From an uncultured Prevotellaceae bacterium (GTDB taxonomy: Bacteria > Bacteroidota > Bacteroidia > Bacteroidales > Bacteroidaceae), in NCBI GenBank assembly GCA_946406435.1, contig CAMJKP010000023.1, positions 1 through 43,797 on the forward strand: DNA of 43,797 nt, written 5' to 3'. A program made the translations under genes and the position numbers. Position 1 is the first letter of the stretch, and each line of letters opens with the position of its first letter. Shown piece after piece: positions 1 to 7,428 of this stretch. The notes beneath the pieces are model-generated. The model was not told the origin of the DNA. It saw only the letters and a program-made list of their open reading frames with translations, and searched no databases.

Positions 1-319
1 GCTCTTTCAACCACATGATAGTCAACAATATACAACTGAATAAATTCGTCGAACTGACGTTATCTACAAAGGCCAGACTTCCATCACAGAAGTCTCCATT
101 CTGTGTGACAGAATAAAATACTCCCTTAATGGTATCATTATCTGATTTTCGTAAGATTAATCCCAAATACTCGTTTTATTCGGTAGTGTCATTTATCTAA
201 ACCTCATGCTCCCACGTTCCTATATAGTCTTGTGGCTTTGGCGTATAGTTTTGAATAACAGCCTTTTGGCAAGATGCTAATACTATGTATATAAGAAATA
301 TAACAAGGTATTTATTCAT
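1..319 (-). pseudogene. Broken lipoprotein gene (5' part in window)
   Basis: Reading the minus strand from an ATG at 317-319 gives a lipoprotein signal sequence: MNKY, a hydrophobic stretch, then the lipobox LASC with the lipidated Cys at residue 17. The text continues to YIGTWEHEV, where a TAG stops it at 197-199. The same frame continues past this stop and a second stop (TAA) six codons later into protein-like sequence (EYLGLILRKSDND, then GVFYSVTQNGDFCDGSL) up to the window edge. Two in-frame stops in otherwise coherent text indicate decay of a small secreted lipoprotein. Family and function are not recognised, and the 3' end lies outside the window. A sequencing error is less likely because two separate stops would have to be wrong. 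Confidence 0.6.
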
Positions 320-374
320 GATTTACCCGATTTTCACGTTAATTAATAGCATAAAAAAGGGAAATATGTTATTT

Positions 375-409
375 TTTGTCCATTTTTTCAAAGAAAAATA
401 TTATCTTTG
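375..409 (+). promoter_or_regulatory. Candidate promoter for the GH51 gene
   Basis: TATCTTTG at 402-409 fits the Bacteroidota -7 consensus TAnnTTTG, and TTTG at 375-378 could be the -33 box, although the 23-bp spacer is longer than the usual 19-21. Transcription would start near 415 and leave a leader of about 320 nt before the arabinofuranosidase. The leader includes two 78-bp direct repeats. Confidence 0.45.
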
Positions 410-527
410 CCTCTGCATTTTTAAAGCAGTTCTCGAAGAGAAAGGAAAAATCCTGCAAATGGTTTTCTAAGCGACATGGAGCAAAAGATGGAACTGATAG
501 TAAATGGAATTTGAACCAATTTTCGGG

Positions 528-683
528 AACGTTTTCGTTAAGCCAGATGACCAAAACAATGCTTGCATCGGCTTTGGCATGGCGAGAAAAGGTAGGATGA
601 AATCCAACGTTTTAGTTAAGCCAAAAGAGCATTAACAAGCTTGCTTAGTCATTGCCTTGGCGAGAAAAGGTAGGATAAGATCC
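528..683 (+). repeat. Two 78-bp direct repeats with hairpin in the GH51 leader
   Basis: Positions 528-605 and 606-683 are adjacent units of exactly 78 bp. Both open with AACGTTTT, then GTTAAGCCA, carry GCTTGC mid-unit, and end with GGCGAGAAAAGGTAGGAT followed by ATCC. A partial third start (GCTAAACC) follows the second unit. In unit 2, GGTAGGAT and ATCCTACC (668-686) form a perfect 8-bp stem with a 3-nt loop; in unit 1 the pairing is damaged. The unit contains no convincing reading frame. It lies between the presumed transcription start and the gene, so it would be in the mRNA leader. Confidence 0.75.
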
Positions 684-734
684 TACCATTCTGCTAAACC
701 ATATACATCGATATAATCCCAAAACAACAAAGAA

Positions 735-3188
735 ATGACTTACAAGAAATCTGTTCTATTAACCGGTTGTGCTCTCTTTGCATTGGCAATTCAGGCACAG
801 GTAACTATCGACATCGATACCCAGCAGCGAGGACCGAAGGTTAGTCCGATGCTCTATGGAATCTTCTATGAAGATATCAACCACGCAGCCGACGGCGGCA
901 TCTATGCCGAGTTGATACGCAACCGCTCGTTTGAAGACGGACCACGCTATGGCGCCCCTGCCGATATGCAGGGATGGACGACCGATGCTACCGCTCCTTC
1001 TCTGTTGTCGGCAAAACTCATACAACCCTCTAAAAAGGCACCGTTGCTCAACAGCGTGCAGCATAATGCCTTGGAACTGACAGTCAAGGCCTCAAAGGAA
1101 TCTCCCGTACGATTGGTGAATGAGGGGTTCTGGGGGATTAATGCCGTGCAAGGGCGCAGCTATCATCTCACATTCTGGGCAAAAGCCTTGAAATATCAGG
1201 GTAACGTGAAGGCTATGCTCTACTCACATGACGGCTCACAGATATATGCCGAGACTATGGTAAGCAGTCTTTCTTCCTCTAATTCAAAGGGCTGGAAGAA
1301 GTATGAGGCTACGCTCACAGCTGATGGCAATGATCCTAAGGCACGGTTTGCGCTGGTCTTCGATGGCGTGGGACAGGTACAGCTTGACATGGTAAGCCTT
1401 TTCCCTCCAACCTTCAAGAATCGCGAAAACGGCATGCGTCCCGATCTTGCAAATATGCTGTGGCAGATGCATCCTAAGTTCATGCGCTTCCCCGGCGGAT
1501 GCTTTGTAGAGGGACAGGAGAGTCCTGATAACGCCTTCCGATGGGAGCGCACCATAGGACCGATAGAAGAACGTGAAGGGCATTGGAACGTGAACTGGGG
1601 ATACCGCACAACCGACGGACTCGGTTATCACGAATATCTGCAACTGGCAGAGGACCTGAACGCCAAGCCGCTCTATGTAGTAAACGTAGGACTATGGCAC
1701 GGCGGTATGACTCCATACGACAACATACAGCCGTGGATTGACGAGTGTATGAATGCCTTGGAGTATGCCAATGGTCCCGTCACTTCGAAATATGGTGCCT
1801 TACGCGCCAAGAACGGGCACCCGGAACCTTTCGGGATAGAATATATAGAGGTGGGAAACGAGAATAACCAGCCTGATCCTAACCAGCAGAGTGACCACTA
1901 CTATGAGCGTTATGAGCAGTTCTATAAAGCCATACGTGAAAAGTACCCTGAGATGAAAATCATAGGAAACGTGGTCGCATGGGGCGATGACAACCCGAAG
2001 TGGAACAGCAAGCTGCCTGTGGATCTGCTTGACGAGCATTACTATCGCTCACCTGACTGGTTCGCTGCCGCTTTCCATAAATACGACAGCTATGACCGTC
2101 AAGGACCGAAGGTATATGTGGGCGAATATGCTGTGACTAATGGCTACGGCAATCTGGGCAATATGAATGCAGCCCTTGGCGAGGCTGTATACATGATGGG
2201 AATGGAGAATAACTCCGACGTAGTAGAACTGGCTTCCTATGCGCCAATCTTCGTCAATGAGAACGATGCCCGCTGGCGTCCTGATATGATACGTTTCAAT
2301 AGCAGTCGCGTAATGGGCACCCCAAGCTACTACGTTCAGCAGCTCATGCCTCAGCATCTGGGCACCCAGGTAGTAAAGGTGGCACAGAACAATCCCTACA
2401 AGGATGTGGCACGAAAACCTCTTACTCCCAAGCAGAGCCGTGTAGGATTCGGCACATGGAGCACACATGCTTCTTTCGAAACCGTCAAGGAATACGATTA
2501 TGTCAAGGGCGACTGGAACAAAGAAGGTAATATCGTTCGACAGACAGGGATGAAGGATGCCACCCTATGTATAGAGAAGGACATTATCGACAGCGACCAC
2601 TACACATGTAAGTTCCGCGCACGCAAAGACGAGGGAGCAGAAGGATTCATCATCATCTTCAACTATGTGGACGACAAGAACTACTGTTGGGTGAACTTCG
2701 GAGGATGGACAAACTCACAGCATGCCATAGAGCAAATCAGCAATGGCGGAAAGCTGCTGACCGCAAGTAAGCGAGGACATATCGAGTCTGGACGCTGGTA
2801 TGATGTAACCCTTCAGGTGGCAGGAGATAGTGTCAAGGCATGGCTCGACAACGAACTTGTCTTCGACACGGTCCTGAAGCATGATGAAACGAAAGGAATC
2901 TTCTCGTCTGCCACTATCGACGATGCCACAGGTGAACTTATCGTAAAGGTAGCAAATACCAGCGATGTCGCAACCACCGCCAACGTCAACCTCAAGAATT
3001 TCACACCGGCATCAGCCCGAGTAGTACGCTTGGCAGCCAACGATGGTATGGAAGAGAACACGCTCGATGCCCCTACCACCATTCATCCTGTGGAGCAGTT
3101 ACTCTCCCCAGAGAACAACAAAGTTCAGCTTGACGTACCTCCATACTCGCTCAACATCATTCGGCTTACAGCTCCAGCCAAGCCTTAG
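735..3188 (+). CDS. Secreted GH51 alpha-L-arabinofuranosidase
   Basis: An 817-residue enzyme of glycoside hydrolase family 51, expected to remove alpha-L-arabinofuranosyl side chains from arabinan or arabinoxylan. Residues 1-22 are a signal peptide ending in IQAQ, so it acts in the periplasm or at the cell surface. The start of the family domain is clear (SPMLYGIFYEDINHAADGG, about 37-55). A carbohydrate-binding-like beta domain is probable at about 80-220. The acid/base Glu is in GNENN (E376) and the nucleophile Glu in YVGEYA (E464). After the barrel a concanavalin-like insert (about 590-710, FIIIFNYVDDKNYCWVNFGG) is followed by the C-terminal beta domain ending in LNIIRLTAP. Length fits Bacteroidota GH51 enzymes. 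The gene stands alone, without SusC/SusD genes in view, so the exact substrate is unknown. Confidence 0.93.
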   Translation: MTYKKSVLLTGCALFALAIQAQVTIDIDTQQRGPKVSPMLYGIFYEDINHAADGGIYAELIRNRSFEDGPRYGAPADMQGWTTDATAPSLLSAKLIQPSKKAPLLNSVQHNALELTVKASKESPVRLVNEGFWGINAVQGRSYHLTFWAKALKYQGNVKAMLYSHDGSQIYAETMVSSLSSSNSKGWKKYEATLTADGNDPKARFALVFDGVGQVQLDMVSLFPPTFKNRENGMRPDLANMLWQMHPKFMRFPGGCFVEGQESPDNAFRWERTIGPIEEREGHWNVNWGYRTTDGLGYHEYLQLAEDLNAKPLYVVNVGLWHGGMTPYDNIQPWIDECMNALEYANGPVTSKYGALRAKNGHPEPFGIEYIEVGNENNQPDPNQQSDHYYERYEQFYKAIREKYPEMKIIGNVVAWGDDNPKWNSKLPVDLLDEHYYRSPDWFAAAFHKYDSYDRQGPKVYVGEYAVTNGYGNLGNMNAALGEAVYMMGMENNSDVVELASYAPIFVNENDARWRPDMIRFNSSRVMGTPSYYVQQLMPQHLGTQVVKVAQNNPYKDVARKPLTPKQSRVGFGTWSTHASFETVKEYDYVKGDWNKEGNIVRQTGMKDATLCIEKDIIDSDHYTCKFRARKDEGAEGFIIIFNYVDDKNYCWVNFGGWTNSQHAIEQISNGGKLLTASKRGHIESGRWYDVTLQVAGDSVKAWLDNELVFDTVLKHDETKGIFSSATIDDATGELIVKVANTSDVATTANVNLKNFTPASARVVRLAANDGMEENTLDAPTTIHPVEQLLSPENNKVQLDVPPYSLNIIRLTAPAKP

Positions 3189-3669
3189 ACATCCTTTAGA
3201 ATTACCTTTTGCGGACACGAAAACAACGTAATAAACCATAAGTCTGCGGAATCCCCAGACATAATGGCCACCGAACGATGCATAATCGGCAAAAAAAAAA
3301 CGTTTTTTACTTCCTATTCGAAAAAACATCGTGTTTTCTTCCCCTCCTTGAGTGTAATACATGGAGAATCCATCCGCATCAGGAAATTCTAGCTTCATAG
3401 CTAAGCTTATTTGTTCTACGACTCCTGCTCCCCAACGTTCTTCGTCAAGCACATCACCATCACACGTAAGGACGACGGCACATATCGTCTCAACTTCAAG
3501 CCTCTGAAGATGGATGCAGAACTCAGGACTTGCCACTTCACTTGCAGCCCCCCATTTCGCCATGTTCCCTATGGCAACGGTTCCTGGTGCCATCTTCTCC
3601 GTATGGCATAACTTCTCAGGAAGCATAGCAGCGCAAATATTCCGAAAGTTCAGTAAGGAGAGCAGATAG

Positions 3670-3709
3670 GGGTGTGTATGTTTTTAGTTAAACTTTAACT
3701 TTTAACCTT
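3670..3709 (+). repeat. 40-bp dispersed repeat, copy 1
   Basis: GGGTGTGTATG followed by TTTTTAGTTAAAC and then a TTAAC-rich stretch of 7-bp period. This is the same text as copies at 5390, 5750 and (inverted) 9261. It lies upstream of the BspA-like gene in the same direction as copy 2, which lies just after that gene. Confidence 0.8.
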
Positions 3710-3778
3710 GTAATATTCAAACGCAGAGATGCAAAGACACAGAGTTCTTTTTATTAGAACACGGAAAGTACGAAAAAT

Positions 3779-3907
3779 ATAAATGCGCACCTTTGGTGCT
3801 TGAACTGACAATAATTACCAATCTTACCAATCTTCAACCAATAATAAATATTTATGGAAAAAGATTGCGCAGATTGGTAATTATTGTCAGTTAAAAGGCA
3901 GCTTGCT
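3779..3907. mobile_element. MITE-like folding element, copy 1
   Basis: A 22-bp perfect inverted repeat, AACTGACAATAATTACCAAT plus CT (3803-3824 and 3871-3892), extends imperfectly to about 36 bp and encloses an AT-rich centre. It is flanked by a small hairpin on each side: GCACC-TTT-GGTGC on the left (3787-3799) and GGCAGC-TT-GCTGCC on the right (3897-3910). A second copy is at 39141-39396. No gene is inside, so any movement would need a transposase from elsewhere. The class and true ends are inferred. Confidence 0.65.
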
Positions 3908-4036
3908 GCCAAACAATTATAATTTATCGCCTTCACGTTAGCCCTTAAGCCCTTAATCTCTCCATTAATACAATTGTGAAATTGTTAAATGAAATTAAAA
4001 ATACGGGAAAAGTGACGAAGTTTCAGGAAATATTTG

Positions 4037-4044
4037 TAATTTTG
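4037..4044 (+). promoter_or_regulatory. -7 box for the BspA-like gene
   Basis: TAATTTTG fits TAnnTTTG, with ATG 90 nt downstream. No clear -33 TTTG is seen at the right distance. The leader contains a weak GGAGGT/ACCACC pairing before the start codon. Confidence 0.55.
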
Positions 4045-4133
4045 CACACGAATGAATAGAGGGGGAGGTTTATACGACCACCTATAATTTATATTCTTAC
4101 GCTGGGGAAACAATTTAAAACCAATTCAATTAT

Positions 4134-5336
4134 ATGAAGACAAAGAAACTGGTATTCCTATTCTGCATACTATTTAGTATGTTGGCAACTAATGCGCTTG
4201 CTTATGACTTTGCTGTAAAGAATTCTGATGGCGTGATGATCTATTACAACTACAACAGTAATAAAACTGCTGTCTATGTAACCTACAAATCGGGCTATGT
4301 TAATGAAACGGATAATGGCTATAGTGGTTCTGTAGCTATACCGAAAGAAATCACCTATAATAATAAGACTCTAAAAGTGACAGGCATTGGAGAGCATGCT
4401 TTTCAGGTATGCCAAGGTCTGACCTCTATAAAAATCCCAAACAGCGTGACATGTATTGATGAATCTGCTTTCGAGGATTGCATTAAACTGACTTCCATCA
4501 CAATCCCAAACAGCGTTAAAAGCATTGGAGACAGGGCTTTCATTGGTTGCACAAGTCTGAAATCCGTTACCATCCCTAATAGCGTGACGACCATTGGAGT
4601 ATATGCTTTCCAAAGTTGCGGTAGCCTAAAATCCGTCACCATACCAAATAGCGTGAAGACCATTGGGGAATATGCATTCTCTTTGTGTAAGAACCTGACT
4701 TCTGTAGCAATCCCTAATAGCGTGAAGAGCATTGAATATGCTACTTTCTGGGGATGTAGCAAGCTTACCTCCGTTACGATTCCAAACAGCGTGAAGGGCA
4801 TAGGCGTTTTTGCATTCTCTGAATGTGGAAGTCTGAAATCCGTCAATATCCCTAATAGCGTGACGACAATCGGAGAAGGTGCTTTTGATGATTGTGGCAG
4901 TCTGGCTTCCGTAACAATCCCTAACAGCGTGACAACAATTGGTGATGGAGCTTTTGATGATTGTCGCAGTCTGACTTCCATCACTATCCCAGGCAGCGTG
5001 AAGAACATTGGTATGTATGCTTTCGAGGGTTGTACGAATCTGAAGAAAATCGTTTCAAAGATTGCAAAGCCATTTGCTATAGAAACAAACACATTCTTAG
5101 ACGAAACATATTCCAAGGCTACGTTATACGTGCCAAAGGGTATTGCTGCCAAATACAAGGCTACTGATAGCTGGAAGGTATTTAAGAATATCTTGGAAGA
5201 AGGTAGCGGCACCACGACAGGCATTGACGATATTGAGACAATAGCAGAAAATAAAGTTGGAAAGTACATAGAAAACGGCAAGATCATGATTGTAAAGAAT
5301 GGTAAGAAATACAATCTGAATGGTCAGGCAGAATAA
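4134..5336 (+). CDS. Secreted BspA-type leucine-rich repeat protein
   Basis: A 400-residue surface or secreted protein. Residues 1-23 are a signal peptide ending in TNALA. From about 85 to 310 there are ten repeats of 23 residues with the BspA/Treponema LRR pattern (AFxxCxxLxSVTIPNSVxxIG). BspA-like proteins are known for binding host or matrix proteins and for bacterial adhesion; the ligand here is unknown. The C-terminus (TGIDDI, then YIENGKIMIVKNGKKYNLNG) resembles the short tail common on secreted Prevotella proteins, possibly for sorting, which is an inference. The repeats are also visible in the DNA as 69-bp units, so the copy number may vary between strains. It is flanked by direct copies of the 40-bp repeat and ends in a strong terminator. 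Confidence 0.88.
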   Translation: MKTKKLVFLFCILFSMLATNALAYDFAVKNSDGVMIYYNYNSNKTAVYVTYKSGYVNETDNGYSGSVAIPKEITYNNKTLKVTGIGEHAFQVCQGLTSIKIPNSVTCIDESAFEDCIKLTSITIPNSVKSIGDRAFIGCTSLKSVTIPNSVTTIGVYAFQSCGSLKSVTIPNSVKTIGEYAFSLCKNLTSVAIPNSVKSIEYATFWGCSKLTSVTIPNSVKGIGVFAFSECGSLKSVNIPNSVTTIGEGAFDDCGSLASVTIPNSVTTIGDGAFDDCRSLTSITIPGSVKNIGMYAFEGCTNLKKIVSKIAKPFAIETNTFLDETYSKATLYVPKGIAAKYKATDSWKVFKNILEEGSGTTTGIDDIETIAENKVGKYIENGKIMIVKNGKKYNLNGQAE

Positions 5337-5343
5337 TAACATA

Positions 5344-5380
5344 CTCCTCGTTTGCTTCGGCAGACGGGGAGCTTTTCTTT
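5344..5380 (+). terminator. Rho-independent terminator after the BspA-like gene
   Basis: A 12-bp stem (5344-5355 with 5360-5371, two G-T pairs) closed by a TTCG tetraloop and followed by CTTTTCTTT. It starts 8 nt after the stop codon. Confidence 0.9.
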
Positions 5381-5389
5381 CCCCATAGT

Positions 5390-5431
5390 GGGTGTGTATG
5401 TTTTTAGTTAAACTTTAACCTTTAACCTTTT
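5390..5431 (+). repeat. 40-bp dispersed repeat, copy 2
   Basis: GGGTGTGTATG, TTTTTAGTTAAAC, then TTAACCT twice with a 7-bp period. It is the copy closest to copy 1 and lies just after the terminator of the BspA-like gene. Confidence 0.85.
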
Positions 5432-5458
5432 CTTTCCCCACTATACCTCCGATACAGG

Positions 5459-5520
5459 GAACGGATTTGCAACGGTTTTAAAGCGAAGGCAGAGCGGACT
5501 TGAAGCGGACTTAGGGCATA
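5459..5520. repeat. 11-bp-period array A
   Basis: The core CG of successive units falls at 5462, 5473, 5484, 5495 and 5506, exactly 11 bp apart; units include AGCGGACTTGA and AGCGGACTTAG. On the other strand the core reads AAGTCCGCT, which links it to the array at 39811-39910. There is no reading frame. Confidence 0.7.
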
Positions 5521-5676
5521 GTTGGACTTATGTTTAATAAATGGTATCATAATTTTAGAGACTTTGCACTGTTAACTTGCTGAAATGTAGGTGGTTATAT
5601 GCTTATGTAGAGTAAAAAGTTAAAGTTTAACCTTTTTGTATGACACCTACACAATCATTGGGGTGGCTCCTCAGTT

Positions 5677-5722
5677 CAAACTATATATATAATATAATTT
5701 ATTATATTATATATATAGTTTG
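5677..5722. repeat. Perfect AT-rich palindrome
   Basis: Two 21-nt arms (5677-5697 and 5702-5722) are perfect reverse complements around a 4-nt loop, TTTA. The arms start with CAAACTATATATA. No T tract follows, so it does not look like a terminator. It lies between copies 2 and 3 of the 40-bp repeat, in a 577-bp stretch (5337-5913) without genes. Confidence 0.9.
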
Positions 5723-5749
5723 GCTTATAAATACGTTGGCGCGCTGATA

Positions 5750-5790
5750 GGGTGTGTATGTTTTTTGTTAAATAATACCTTTAACCTTTT
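5750..5790 (+). repeat. 40-bp dispersed repeat, copy 3
   Basis: GGGTGTGTATG, TTTTTTGTTAAA, then ACCTTTAACCTTTTT. It starts 164 bp before the unknown gene at 5914. With copy 4, in opposite direction at 9222-9261, it encloses that gene and the DUF3987 gene. Confidence 0.8.
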
Positions 5791-5877
5791 TGCATGGGTT
5801 AGGGGGAGAGTCTCAGGGGAATTTCGCAAAATAAGTTAAATGTTTTGCGGATTGTGGAATAATTGGGAAATAATCAC

Positions 5878-5885
5878 TACTTTTG
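5878..5885 (+). promoter_or_regulatory. -7 box for the unknown gene at 5914
   Basis: TACTTTTG matches TAnnTTTG exactly. It places transcription start near 5890, which excludes the in-frame upstream start codon at 5863 and supports ATG 5914. Confidence 0.6.
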
Positions 5886-5913
5886 TCTTTACATAATCCT
5901 AAAACTTAAATCG

Positions 5914-7224
5914 ATGACGCGAGAAGAATATTTTGACGTAATAGGTGTTATGCAACAATGCTGTTCGATGCTGCATATATCCGAAACGAGGAAACGTCTT
6001 GACCTGGCCGACTGGGTTGAGCAGATGTATTATCTCTGTATATTGGCAGAGGAGGCGAATAAGATAATTGATGTTGACAGACAGTCAATGCAGATGTCTA
6101 TTGAGCATTGGTATGCGTTGAGCCGTCTAAATAGTGATTTGAATGAGGTGACGTATGATTTGTTTTGTGTCATACCAGAGATGGCTGAGGGTATGCTTCC
6201 CGGGGATATTATTGAAGAATACGATGAAGATGAGTGGTATGAGTCAAAGGAAAACGACTATAATCGCACAATGAACGACTTTAAAGAAGTGAAATTCATT
6301 GGCGACGATGAAAAGGCAATCATAGAGGAAGCTGGTGCTACTGTCAAGAACATTCTTACGGAATATCGCGAAACGCTGGCAAAGTTTTCTGCCATAGCCG
6401 AGCGTGCCGACGAGGTTCTTGCGAAATTCTGTAATGGCATAAGGAATGTTGATAGTGAGATTGCTGAATATCTTACAGATCGGTACTACTTCTTTCTGGA
6501 AAGAAAAGAAGCTGATGTAGAGGAAAGGCTTGTTACACGGCTTTACGAGAAATATGTTGACCGTCTTGATGAACAGTTGGAACCACGCCATTGGGCGGCG
6601 ATGCTGAAGGATTATCTGACTACGAATGACGGTGATGCGAAGAAGAAGGTAGTCAAAGAGAGTTTTAGTTACAGTCATGCTCTGGATATCTCAGATTACA
6701 TGATTAACCATTATCTCTGCAAGGAATGTAGGAGCGCGCAGGAGATAAACGAGTTCTTCAATTATTTCCTTGAAGTTGCCATTCTCCAGTCAAAGACGAG
6801 AAGCGACATTAAGATTATCAGGCGACCGACGACGGAAGGAAAGGTTGAGCCTTTGCCTTCTGAGGTTGTTGATAAAATCCGTGATAATGCCGCGCTGAAC
6901 AGATTGTTTAGGGAAGCTCTCGGTAGGGTAGCGGAGAATGTTGGAGCAGGGAAGACCTGGAAATGGAGTCATGTGCAGAAGGTGCTTGAGGATGACAAGT
7001 TTATCACGAAAGTAACCCAGACTCAGTTTGGACGATTGATAAATGGCATTCTCCCTGATATTAAGGAAGAGCATGTAAGGCAGAGTGTGAAGAACAATCC
7101 AATCTCTTTTACTGCCAAAGACAGGGGATGCCATTATAGGGAAATCTCAGAAACCAATACCTTGCGCTCGGTGTTTATCGGCATCGGTGATGAGTTCGAG
7201 GAACTGAGAAATGCCATGAAATGA
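5914..7224 (+). CDS. Unknown protein of the two-gene module
   Basis: A 436-residue acidic, soluble, mostly helical protein with no signal peptide or membrane segment. I do not recognise its family. The start ATG 5914 (MTREEYFDVIGVM) is chosen because a -7 box sits at 5878-5885, downstream of the longer frame's start at 5863. Visible traits are an acidic patch (IIEEYDEDEWYESKEND, about residues 96-112), long charged helices through the middle, and a C-terminal third rich in K and R with VRQSVKNNPISF. The next gene, 204 bp downstream on the same strand, encodes a DUF3987-type ATPase-like protein, and the pair is enclosed by inverted copies of the 40-bp repeat. A role in an element's DNA handling is only a guess. 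Confidence 0.75.
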   Translation: MTREEYFDVIGVMQQCCSMLHISETRKRLDLADWVEQMYYLCILAEEANKIIDVDRQSMQMSIEHWYALSRLNSDLNEVTYDLFCVIPEMAEGMLPGDIIEEYDEDEWYESKENDYNRTMNDFKEVKFIGDDEKAIIEEAGATVKNILTEYRETLAKFSAIAERADEVLAKFCNGIRNVDSEIAEYLTDRYYFFLERKEADVEERLVTRLYEKYVDRLDEQLEPRHWAAMLKDYLTTNDGDAKKKVVKESFSYSHALDISDYMINHYLCKECRSAQEINEFFNYFLEVAILQSKTRSDIKIIRRPTTEGKVEPLPSEVVDKIRDNAALNRLFREALGRVAENVGAGKTWKWSHVQKVLEDDKFITKVTQTQFGRLINGILPDIKEEHVRQSVKNNPISFTAKDRGCHYREISETNTLRSVFIGIGDEFEELRNAMK

Positions 7225-7329
7225 TAGTGGTTGTTACCTGAGACTTACCACACATTCCTCTTTACTTACCAAATCGTTACCTTTTCTTACCTCTGTTTCC
7301 AAAAGCTTTAGTAAGCGGATTTTTTTGTA

Positions 7330-7380
7330 TAATTTCGCACTCAGAAACCAAAAGTTGGTTTTCTGGGTGCTTTTCGTTTT
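7330..7380 (+). promoter_or_regulatory. Hairpin with T tract in the leader of the DUF3987 gene
   Basis: Positions 7337-7370 form a long stem (GCACTCAGAAACC with GGTTTTCTGGGTGC, G-T pairs allowed), followed by TTTTCGTTTT. It has the form of an intrinsic terminator. A near-consensus -7 box (TAATTTCG, 7330-7337) lies just upstream, so the hairpin may end the preceding transcript, or attenuate a transcript starting right there. The DUF3987 gene starts 49 nt after it. Confidence 0.6.
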
Positions 7381-7428
7381 GGGCCCATACGAGAGCGCCT
7401 AAATTATTAACAACTAAAATTTTAAATT

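Larger units (their letters stand above)
3189..4133. other. Intergenic region, 945 bp, repeat-rich
   Basis: No convincing gene. Open frames on both strands at 3100-3626 oppose each other and show no recognisable domain; a short plus-strand stretch at 3411-3520 (VKHITITRKDDGTYRLNF) looks protein-like and may be the remnant of a lost gene. The region holds one copy of the 40-bp dispersed repeat (3670-3709), a purine-rich stretch of roughly 8-bp period at 3722-3742, a MITE-like element (3779-3907) and the promoter of the next gene. Confidence 0.6.

Noticed and set aside
285..600. Short open frames in the region before the GH51 gene
   Set aside because: They overlap on opposite strands, cross the promoter and the 78-bp repeats, and have no recognisable sequence.
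3099..3626. 175-codon open frame on the minus strand after the GH51 gene
   Set aside because: It overlaps the 3' end of the GH51 gene, has no recognisable domain and no promoter, and the opposite strand is partly open as well.
3722..3742. Purine-rich stretch with roughly 8-bp steps (GCAGAGAT, GCAAAGAC)
   Set aside because: Only about three imperfect units, too few to separate from chance.
4403..5314. 303-codon open frame antisense to the BspA-like gene
   Set aside because: It is open only because the 69-bp leucine-rich repeats lack stop codons in this frame as well; the peptide repeats in the same steps.
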